Assembly: GCA_009792885.1 (NCBI GenBank)
Contig: WMCF01000003.1
Coordinates: 12,140,465 to 12,204,464 of the forward strand
Source of the DNA: Eremophila alpestris peregrina
Lineage: Eukaryota; Chordata; Aves; Passeriformes; Alaudidae
Direction: 5' to 3'
Length of the DNA: 64,000 nucleotides
The translations under genes and the position numbers were made by a program. The notes under the pieces were generated by a model. It was not told where the DNA came from. It was given only the letters and a program-made list of their open reading frames with translations, and ran no database searches. Below, piece by piece: positions 54,356 through 64,000 of this stretch (position 1 is the stretch's first letter; each line of letters begins with the position of its first letter).

Positions 54356-54954
54356 GGGATATCTATGTTTAAATAGATGCTGAAGAGATTTCTGAGTTCA
54401 CAGGAAAGAAGGAATGTTAGTTAAGGGAATGGCGGCGCGCCTGGCAGGTATTTTAATGACTGTCCCCTCCTTTGAACACCTTCCATTTCTCTGCTTCTTG
54501 TACAGAATATGTTTCCCAAACCAAGTATGATTTCTGTTGTAACTCTCGTGTGTGTTTGTGATCCCTTCTGAGGTAAATTGAGAAGTGCGCTGTGCAAAAG
54601 GAGGAAATCGCCCCTGGGGTGCTTTGTTTACTTTGGTTTGTAAAATCCTGCTAGGAGATGGTTTCCTCAGTGTGTGGCAAGTGTTTCTTCAAGAAATTCA
54701 TCAGCCCTTCTACAATTACTTCGAGCTCCGAGGGAAGAAAGCTGCCATCACTTTCTCACATCCCAAGGTGTTGCATGGGGGAGAGAAGAAAAGGCTGGAG
54801 CATTTAATTATAATGGGGAGGGGTGGGGGGTGGGGAGAACGGAGGCTGCAGAAAGCCGTCCCAAGCCTGTACCTGGAAAAGAAAAACCTGCTAGGGTATA
54901 TTTGGAAAGCGTGTGCCATTTAGACATGGGAAAAGTACCCCGTCTTGTGCAGTA

Positions 54955-55215
54955 ATTAGTCTGAACAATAAACATAATTGGAACAAAATCAGTTGGAAGT
55001 TTCTGCGTTTTTAATTACGTTTCATTTTGTGGTAAGCCGTAAAATTATGAATGCCTCCCAATTAAACACTATCCACTTGTAAAGCATTTAACAACAATTA
55101 TTCCTTAATCAGTTGGAATGTTAGCCACAAATGATGCTGTTAAACATCAAAGGGACGCCTTAGACGTTACCTTTTAGTCATAAGTAAGAGGATTAATTTC
55201 TATAATTAGAGGGGA
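54955..55215. promoter_or_regulatory. Candidate conserved noncoding element upstream of MEIS2
   Basis: Dense in homeodomain and SOX-like cores: AACAATAAACATAATTGG (54,964-54,981), TTTTTAATTACG, CCCAATTAAACAC, AACAACAATTATTCC. Contains AATCAGTTGGAA twice (54,988 and 55,109, the latter continuing ATGTT). Confidence 0.35.
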
Positions 55216-55279
55216 TAAATATGTGCATAAATAAATCAAATTTTTTTTTACACGTTCTCATACTGTCTGGGAGAGGCGA

Positions 55280-56120
55280 GGATCTTTGACACTGCTCGCA
55301 CTCCCAGCTTTCCCCGGTCGGAGGGGACCCGGGAGCAGCGAGGTGAGAGGACCCCTGCGGGGAGCCCCGATCCTGCGCTCAGCTCCTCAGGCGCCGGCCC
55401 GTCCCCCGCGGCCGCGCCAGGGTTGGGGCTGGGCCTGGGATTCGTGCCACCATGGACAAGGGGCTTCAGGGGAATTTACTTCCCCTACTTGGTTTTCATT
55501 TACCTGGGTTTTTGTTTGTTTGTTTGTTTGGGGGTTTTTTGGGTTTTTTACGGCACCTGTGGTTTACCTGGCTGTTCATTTCCCTTGGGGACAATTTGCT
55601 GTCCCCAAACGAAGCTGGAGATTTGAGTCGAATACCGCAAATAAAATTAGCATGACCTTGATTACACCCCGTATGAATATCTCATTTACCTAATGACTTT
55701 ATGTCACGTACGCAGAGGGTCAATTTCCTTTTAACCTTTCCCATTGCTGCAGTAAGCATTCTTTTATAATCAATGGCTGTTTGAATAATCAATTCGCATT
55801 TTATGATCCCTGACAAACTCAATATACGTGCGCCTGCTTTCAGCAAAGCAGCCGGCCCCGCTCCGCGCCGTTTTCACGTCCGAAGAGTTTTCGGCGGGGT
55901 TTCCCGGCTCCCCGGGGAGCCGCCCGGGCTGCGCAGGCGGCCGCTGCCGGGCTCGGCGGGGCTCCGCGGGCGCTGCGCTGGCCCGGCTGCTCCCGGCTGC
56001 TCCCGGCTGCTCCCGGCTGCTCCCGGCTGCTCCCGGCTGCTCCCGGCTCCGCGCCGCGGCCGCCCCCGCGCAGCCCCCGCCGCAGGGCACAAAGGCGCCG
56101 GCCAGCATCCCCCCGCATCT
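55280..56120. promoter_or_regulatory. Split CpG-rich region about 9.5-10.4 kb upstream of MEIS2 ATG
   Basis: Two CpG-dense blocks (55,290-55,430 and 55,850-56,110) separated by AT-rich sequence. The first holds GCCACCATGG at 55,446-55,455; the second holds a decamer minisatellite. No recognisable protein. Confidence 0.4.
55983..56048 (+). repeat. Decamer minisatellite, unit CTCCCGGCTG
   Basis: About six and a half near-perfect copies of a 10-bp unit. Because 10 is not a multiple of 3, each strand reads the same peptide repeat through all frames, which explains the overlapping open frames here. Confidence 0.9.
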
Positions 56121-56129
56121 CTTTAGTGC

Positions 56130-59100
56130 TGGCAATTCCGCGTGTTTTCCCACTAGCTCAACCCGAAAAATGCGGCCTTCCGCCTTCTCCCTCGGTCTCC
56201 TTAGGAATGTGCACAGCAAAAAAGCCCGTCTCCCGGGACCGTTCCCCCTTTTTGGTGTTTGCTGGGACAACCAGCCGTGGGGGGCACGGTTTCCCCGGCT
56301 CTGCAGCCAAGGGCAGGAGGCAGCCCGGTAGCCCGACCTCCCTGAGGACTGCTGAGAGGGGCCTGGTGTCCTCGGCCTCATCGGCACCTGTGAAACCTCG
56401 AATGAATCCTTGCCTCAGCCTCACTGAACTGCTGACGCTCGGGAGCCTCGCTCACTGCCACCAGCCCTCTTTTATTGCCTCTCAGTCACCTCCAAACCTG
56501 GGTCGGGAAAGTTGTCCCAGAAGCGCAGCCCCCAAACACAACCTAAGCTCAGGAGCGTACAAGGAAAGGAGGGGATTAGGGCAAACTGAACTTTGCAAAT
56601 GTTTTTTCTATAAGTAGCTCACGTTTGCTGTGATCTATGGTGTGAGTTGGGAACTGAAACTTATTGCAACCCCGTTCCCTCTATTGGATAATTAATGCTG
56701 ATTCATAGCAGGTTCTACCTACGAATGTGTGTTTCCTTTTTCTCTGCAGGGTCCATGGTTCTTTGGTATGTTGTTATTCCCTGAAAAGTAATTGCACTTG
56801 ATATTCTCTCGGGGAAGGCTCATTAGCCAAGGGCAGGGTGGCGTTGCCAATCTCAGTCTCTTTCAACACTCAATGCAAACATTTGCCCCAGAGGTTCAGT
56901 ACAGCACTCCCAGCTCACAAAACAGTTCTTGGGTACAACATTTCTCTTAAAAAGCCCTAGGTATATATATATTTTCCACACAAGCAGGAAGCATTTTAGT
57001 TTAGGATGGTTTAGATTAACCCTTCACTGTAAGTGGTCAAAGCTACACAAGAAGATTAGACATGTTGCCTTGGATTGCAGGACTTCGCCCTTCCTTTTAT
57101 AAATAAGCAGGACACAATACTGGATGAAACACAAGAAAAGGTACCACATCTCATGCTCCTCTTGTATTCAGTCCTTTACACTCTTAATGTTTACAAAATG
57201 CCTGTTGAAAACACTTTTCCACTGCCCACCATTACAGACCTATACTTGACTTCTTTCTCACCCATGTCTGCTGTCATCTCTAGCTCATTTCATCTTTCCT
57301 GCTAAATTAATTACCTCACTAACAGAAGGCAATGAAACTCAGGTATAAGGTAAGTTAGGGAACATAGAGTCATTAACACATACTATTTTATGAAGGTGAA
57401 TCCTCCATGATTGTTCTAATTTTATTTTTTCCCTCTGTTGCTCATAATTTTGAAAATCTTACTCTTTCATTTGAGTCCTGCCAGGTTGAGCAGGAAGATT
57501 CACAGTGACACTGCAGAGAAGATCCCACTCTCACAGAAGAAAATGGTCCCCACAGGAGAATGAAGAGGAAACAGAGGGACAACATCTAGACTTAACAAGT
57601 TCTGAGATATCACCATGCTTTCCATGTTAAAATAAAAGGATCTAGGAAATGTTATTTGCAGTGAAATAGATGGCATATTCTTCTTGGTAATAGTGTTAAA
57701 GGGCACAGATTGGTCTTAATTCCAAACAATAGGCCCCATTTCTAAAGTGTACATCTAATTATCTTACCATATTTACATTCTTCTACTCACCATGATTTTC
57801 CTATCACCATTAGCCAAGAACTCAAAAAGCAAAACTCATCTATGCTGAATCACCGCGGACTTTAATGTTAGTACATTAGAAGGGAAATTGTCCTACAGTG
57901 GGACTATGCAGCAAATAGATCTAAAAGACTAGACACACGTGTCATCATTTTTAATTCTCACTGACCAGAAGGGCTGCCAATCATTCCATACACCTCACCT
58001 ATTAAGACGACCACAAGTTCATAGAAAAATGCCTCAGTGTTGAGAATCTCTGTCAACAATGTTTTCCATGCTGACAGTGATGCCTTGGGAGGCTCCCTAG
58101 AACAGAAGCTAGACAGTGTTAAAATGGGTATTTATTAAGAAGGCCTTCAAAGGAAACACCTTGGGCAGTACAAGAGCCTGGCCATGACTACACTCAAGAT
58201 GGACAACAGATCACGTGTTTTCACACTTTTACAAGTTTTGGCCCATTTACATATTGAGGTTAAATGTGCAATTACAGCTTCAGGTTATGAAGTTCCATCC
58301 CCTCAGATTGCTCTCCTCAATTCACTGTTGTTTATACTTTTTGGGCCTGAAACTGCAACGTTGTCCTTGGTTCTCAGGCTGGAAAAGGATTGTTTTATCT
58401 AACTAAACTGTGAGGAGAACTTGCTAACACTATATGAAGTTCAGAGTTATATATTAATGCAGTACAGAATCTGGAAAATGTGAAAGCTAAAACTTAAAGC
58501 ATCAGCAGTCTTCAGTATCAAGTTCAAACCTGTCCCAAAGTCCCACTGACTGAAGGAGAACATGGATGGAGGACACAAGACACAATTCTGCAAGGTAGTT
58601 TTGCAGGATGCCAAATCTGCAGCTGTGAAGTACTCAGCTTTCTAGGCCACAATGATAGTAAATGTGGACAGTCACCACCCTTCCAGTAAACCCTCAGTAC
58701 AAAAAAAATCAGCCCTTTAATTCATACTTTGGTGATTCACAGTCAGGGTTTTTGTTTGACACTTTAAGTATCTTTCCTGTCATGGTGGTATGTTCTGCTG
58801 TTTTGAAAGCATTTTTCAAGATGAACTGGCTTTTCAGTGATGAAACATGATCAAGTTAATGTACTAATAGATTTCAATTTTAAAGTACATGCTAAATTTA
58901 AAACTTGTCTCATGCATTTATAAACCATCACTAATAGTTCTATTGATCAATGATATAAATAGCTCTAGCAGAAGCTTTTCTTTGATGTAGACAAACATAA
59001 ACAGCATTGAAAAAATAACACACAAGTGATTGTTCTGTATGCTTACCTTTAGGCTATATTATGATCACAATAAGACATATCTAGGCATGTGTCATACTGG

Positions 59101-62100
59101 ATAATACTATTTCTTGGGTGTTTTAGGGCACATGACTACCTTGGACTTCACAACAGCTGAGACTTGTCATTTAAGAGCATGGTATTGGTATTGGAAAAAA
59201 AAATAGCTCTACTGATGTGTAATTCTTAACCCATATATTGAGATTTGTTTAAGAATTGCTTCACATTTAATACTCAGATGCTTTTATTTCTATTATTCAT
59301 GTGCCAAGCTAAAAATAAACATCTGAAATATTTTTCTCTTTTATGGAAGAGATGATGAAGCTATCCATTTGAAATTAACTCTTGGATGAATGCAGCTATA
59401 TTTTCTGGGCTCAGATCTCTTATTCCCAGTCTGGAACTCCACATCATATGAGAGAATTTTTGCTTCATTTTACTTCAAGACATTGACCAAGTGAAGCTTA
59501 GGCAAAACAGTTTCCAGTCATTCACAATATGTTCATTTAGGCTTTCAATTTCATTACTCTTGATGTGTTACTGATCACCTATCATACTTCCTCTATTTCC
59601 CAAACGGTTGCTTGAAATTATTTAGGAGACTAAATGAATAATAAAAGTGCCCAAGAATATTCCTGTCTGTGTCTGCATACTTTTGTTTTGTGCAGGTATT
59701 CATTGACAGTCTGATCCTGCTTCCTTTCCATTAGAAGCACAATTTGGTCCATAAAGGAAATGCATCCATCCAATATTTGTTCAGAGAAAACCCCTGCTTG
59801 CTTTAATAATCACATATATGGTTGAAAACATGATCAAAACAAGAGCCATCTGAACCCCCTACAGCTGCTTTGCAACTAGAATTGCAGCACAAACCCAGGA
59901 ACAACCAGTTTTGCCACTGTAGGTTGATTTCAGCGTTCAAACATTAAGGAAAAATCACCCTTTGCCTTTCTTCCCCCTGCTCCTGGTTTAACTTCAGATC
60001 ACTTGCCCTGGCAAATGGCTTTTGATACTCAAATAAGGTCATATTTTTTGATTCAAAAGCAGATTTCTTTTTCCTTTTTTTTCCCAGACCTGATTAATTG
60101 AAGAAAATCTAGCAAGATTCTTAGTATCTGAGAGAGTCACTGCTCTCATGATGTAATCCTCCATAAATGGGAAAAAAAGTGCAAATATTTTGGCCCAGCT
60201 TTCCTTGGGCACCTAACAGTTTGACAGACTTTTTTTTAGATTAACAAGCGTGAAAAGAATGGGATTTTGTACCCACTGTGCTGCAATCAGTATACATGTT
60301 AGGTGGAGTTCTTCCTGGGAAGGGGTATATTATTGTATTCTTAAGTTGAAGATTTATTATCCTGTAATTACCACAAAAATAAGTAAAACAATTTTTTTCC
60401 TCCGATAATAAAGTGTTTTAAGTCAGAGGAACAACTTCATTTTCACTCAGATTTGGAGATCTGAATTGTCCTAACATCAGAAATACTAGGATGAGACAGT
60501 TGATCTTGGTATTTCTTTCTGAATAAACTACTAAATAAAGCCATTGCAATTCCAATGAAACATGCTAAATGGTGTTGATGTGAAGACACAGACAAAGAAA
60601 AAAGTCAGAAATAGCTCATGGACCTCCTCTTCACTAAAGCAGGAGAAACTCTAGGGAAGTTAATGGAGTTGCAGTGATATAAGACTCTAGTAAGGTGAGA
60701 ATTACACAACTTGTGTTTAACTTGACGCTATTACTTTAAAAACAGAGTTTACTTCACTAAATAACCTGAAAATAAACACAAAACAAAGGGCAAATGAGAC
60801 AAATTACAAGTAAGCATGCATGCAAAAAAGGTAAGTGCAAATTAGATTTGAATATTCATGAGTCACAAATCATTGACAGTTTGAAATAATGCAAAACAGC
60901 TTTATAAATGAGGTTAAGGCAAGGGACATCAAAGAAAAGCATTGCTAAATCAATAGCAATTTGATTTTGCATATACTTGTAAATTGTGGTTACAGTTTTT
61001 GTGACATAGGAGAAAAATACTGCACATGTAGTAAGAAAGGAACACATAAATATTCTTTTTGAAAGTGTTATATTTTTGCAATTCAGCATTTACTTGGAGG
61101 CCCAGTGTATATAAAGTGACCAGATATAATTTTAAATTTTTTCCCCCCAGGAGAATTATAATTTCCTTTGGGTATCCAATCTCCTGTGTTGTGTTGCTTA
61201 GTATGATAAAAATTCAGTTGTCAACAGTACTGCAAAATACAATAATTACTCACTTCTTTTGACTTCAGTAGAAGGATCACCTGCTAATGAAAGTCCTGTC
61301 ATAAAATCAGAGTCAGTGGAGATTATCTACTTCTTTCAGAGAATTTAGCTCTCAAAAGTGAGAATCAGATAAGTTGCAAGTCTCAGAGCAAATTGCTGGA
61401 GAACAGGGATTTAAAAGAATGATTGCTTGAAGGATGGCCAGCCTGACCATTTAACTCAGAGCTTCTTAATTTTTCCGGCTGCAAGCATCAATAAAGTATT
61501 GGGTCTCCTGTCTTATTTGTGAGTTCTGTAGACATTTGAAATTGAATGGTTTAAAATGTTGATAAGAAGATAGAACCAAAAGGCAAAACTGCCAGAAGTA
61601 ATCTGCCCATTTAAAATTACTCCAGGGTGTTTGTTTTTCCTAAGCGTTTATACTTTGATTATTTAACACTCACTCTCATATACTAACTGATTCCCTTTCT
61701 TCAATGACTTTTACATCCCATGTGCCATCCTTACTTTCTGGCATGACAGATGAAGCTCTGCCGGGTCAGGTGAAGCTAAATATATACATTTACCAATACT
61801 GACAGCAAAATCAAGCAGGGATATCCATTTGGAAATGGCATAGCATACTCTGGTTCTATAAGCAGCACATGACTTCTTGCAGTGCCGCCTTTAAAACCAT
61901 CCACTCACTTGAATGAAGCTGGCAATTAACTCTTGTCAAAACACTGTAAAAGGAAAAAAACAGATGTCGAATAACTTAGGAAAGGGATAACCTTATGTCC
62001 TGCCCAATCCCCTGCATGAGCTTGTCAGAAGATAATGTATCTCATGCCATCACAATATCAAAAGATACCTGTATGTGCCATGCTTAAATTCAGAGAGCTT

Positions 62101-63320
62101 TCTGCAATAAATTCTTTAAATCTGTATATCTCAGCATGAATAAACAATGGATAAGTTAGAAAGAGTAACTCAGGAATGTAAAAGACTCAATTGCTTTTCC
62201 AGGAACATTCCCTTCAACTTTCACAATCTGTGCAGACACAAATTAATCTCACCTTCACAAGAGTGAAAGGGAAAGTTACCTCTTGGTCTTAGCAGAGATC
62301 TTGAAATCAAGCCTTAGATTTCTTTCTGGCTTTCTCACTGTGACTGGCCAGGTTTATCAGAATTGAATTATATGTATCCCTCCATGTCTACTAAAGGAAG
62401 CTCACAATAAATTTCTTTGTGGGTCTGTGATGTGGAATTAGTAAGAGTGTGAGGTACCAGTATATGTCCAATACATTAACTTTGTAATCCCTGTTCAGAG
62501 CTCTATTTTTACATTATATGATACTACAAGATTTGTTTGCCTGTTTATAATCTCGTGCATTTTTACTAAATCATATCTTCATTTAAATAAGAAATCATAA
62601 ACTCTTTACATTAGAAATTATTGTCAAAACAAACTTGTGTGCACCTCTAAGCAAAGGAAATAAATACCAAAATTCTTTTAACCTTTTCAGACTTACATTG
62701 TGCACATCACTGTGTAATGTGAATGCTGCTTAAAAAAACCGTGGTTGTCCTGGATAGGGTCAGCTTTAACTAGATATTGCATTACTTATGGAAATAGGTC
62801 AATGGTGTTACAGCCCATTCTTCAGCAGAATACCAACAGCCTGTGTCAGGTGGAAGTTTCAAAAGGTTGGGTTATTTTTATTTTCTGGCAAATCCTTTTT
62901 TCCTGAAGAAAATTGAAAAAAGTGTGCTAAAATTATCACAACTAGAGAGCATGAGTCTCTGCAGTACTCAGAAACCTGATAAAATTAATCAGGATTTTAC
63001 CTTCTAATTCATTCCCAGATTTCCTTCTCTGCTTTACTCTTAGTGGAGTTTTCTATATATTTCAAACAAATTACTCCTCCTGGTAATTTATAAGCCCTTC
63101 TTTAAGTCCATTGATACTGATTTCTGGCCTGTGACTTGGGATATAAACATTTACAGACCTAGTATGTTATATGTGACCTGAACAGGCAATGCAGAGCAGC
63201 TCATATTAGACCACTTGAATGCCACATTTGGCTCCCTGTATATGATCTAGATTTATACCCTTCTGTACACCTCTTCCCAGGTTCAAGAGTGTAAATATTC
63301 CTTTTGAGAGCTTGCATTTT
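56130..63320. other. Distal upstream region without supported genes
   Basis: AT-rich unique sequence. No exon, RNA gene or intact element recognised. Weak fragments of the palindromic repeat family may be present at 59,707-59,752 (CTGATCCTGCTTCC) and 61,257-61,300 (TTTTGACTTCAGTAG). The rest holds nothing I can name. Confidence 0.6.
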
Positions 63321-63775
63321 TTCAGAATCAGAGAATAAGCTGAGTTGGAAGGGGCACATCAGGATCATTGAGTCCAACTCCTGGATCCCCAAGAGTCACA
63401 CCCTGTGCCTGAGAACATTGTTCAAACACTTTTTTATACGCTGTCAGACTCAGTGCTGTGAACACTTGCCTGGGGAGCCTGTTCCAGTGCCCAGTCACCC
63501 TCTGAGTAAAGAACCTTTTCCTAATATCCAACCTAAACCTCCCCTGATATAGCTTCCTGCCATTCCTTTGGGTGCTTTCACTGGTGACAACAGAGATCAG
63601 TGCCTGCCCCTCCTCTTCCTCTCACAGGAAGTTGTAACTGCAATGAGGTCTCCCCTCAAGTCTCCTCCAGGCTGACAGTGACCTCAGCCACTTTTCATAT
63701 GGCTTCCCCTCAAGGCCCTTCACGATCTTTTTTGCCCCCCTTTGGATGCTCTCTAAGAGCCTATCTTTGCCTCTC
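63321..63775 (-). mobile_element. CR1 LINE, truncated 3' end
   Basis: Left end reads TCAGAATCAGAGAAT, the minus-strand form of the CR1 3' octamer repeat, followed by GTTGGAAGGGGCACATCAGG, CCTGTTCCAGTGCCCAGTCA, CTAATATCCAACCTAAACCT and GCCTGCCCCTCCTCTTCC, all hallmark CR1 blocks. On the minus strand a frame at 63,328-63,531 retains RVTGHWNRLP, the conserved C-terminal end of the CR1 ORF2 reverse transcriptase protein. The element is 5'-truncated and diverged, so it is inactive. Confidence 0.92.
63400..63531 (-). pseudogene. CR1 ORF2 (reverse transcriptase) C-terminal remnant
   Basis: The minus-strand frame reads FTQRVTGHWNRLP followed by a helix-like SLTAYKKVFE tail. In intact CR1 elements this is the last part of the endonuclease/reverse-transcriptase polyprotein. 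Everything upstream of it in the element is missing from this frame. Confidence 0.75.
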
Positions 63776-64000
63776 ATCTCCTTTCCTCACCTTGTGCAGA
63801 AAAACCAAGACAGGAGGTAACTCTCAGTAAGACCAAATTTGCTGCAACTGGTTTCAAGATTCCTATGCAGTAGTCACCTTCAGCTGCATTTTGGGGAAAA
63901 ATGTATTTCTCTTGTATTTCTAGGTTTTTACATTTACAATCTGCACCAGGTTTCTTTGGGGGTAAGGGATAAAGCTTTAATGATCTCCATTACTCTTGAG

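Noticed and set aside
55770..56387. 205-codon minus-strand frame over the decamer repeat
   Set aside because: GC-rich composition and a 10-bp repeat open several frames on both strands at once; no recognisable domain.

Overview
This is vertebrate, almost certainly avian, genomic DNA carrying the 5' half of one gene, MEIS2 (a TALE-class homeobox transcription factor), on the minus strand. The bird assignment rests on a CR1 LINE 3' end at the right edge (63.3-63.8 kb), an LTR of a type I recognise as common in bird genomes (20.3-20.85 kb), and near-identity of the conceptual MEIS2 protein to the amniote protein. The window is very sparse in genes, as expected for the regulatory landscape of a developmental gene. 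Nearly all open reading frames seen here are chance or low-complexity frames.

Layout (gene order runs right to left). Positions 46-64 kb are upstream DNA. They hold a CpG-island promoter with CGG and GA-rich tracts (46.56-47.3 kb), two more CpG-rich islands (51.84-52.17 and 55.28-56.12 kb), AT-rich stretches that look like conserved regulatory DNA, and the CR1 remnant. Exon 1 carries only 12 coding bases (45,728-45,739). Exons 2-6 are packed into 4.6 kb (40,127-44,723) with good splice sites and consistent phase. A 10.1 kb intron 6 leads to exon 7 (29,928-30,042). Intron 7 fills everything left of it, at least 29.9 kb, and runs off the window. The seven exons encode residues 1-251 plus one base of codon 252. 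These include the bipartite MEIS/PREP N-terminal PBX-binding domain and the Ser/Gly-rich linker. I found no homeodomain exon, so those exons should lie beyond position 1.

Regulatory reading. The sequence itself shows a PBX-MEIS composite site (TGATTGACAG) about 0.4 kb upstream of the ATG, a PBX-HOX type site (TGATTGATGA) about 2.15 kb upstream, and three CTGTCA-type MEIS half sites at exact 9-bp spacing about 7.7 kb upstream. These suggest auto- and cross-regulation by TALE/HOX factors, which is inference. The introns contain an LTR, a MIR-like SINE remnant, and several diverged copies of an old palindromic interspersed repeat. No RNA gene, CRISPR array or second protein-coding gene could be supported.
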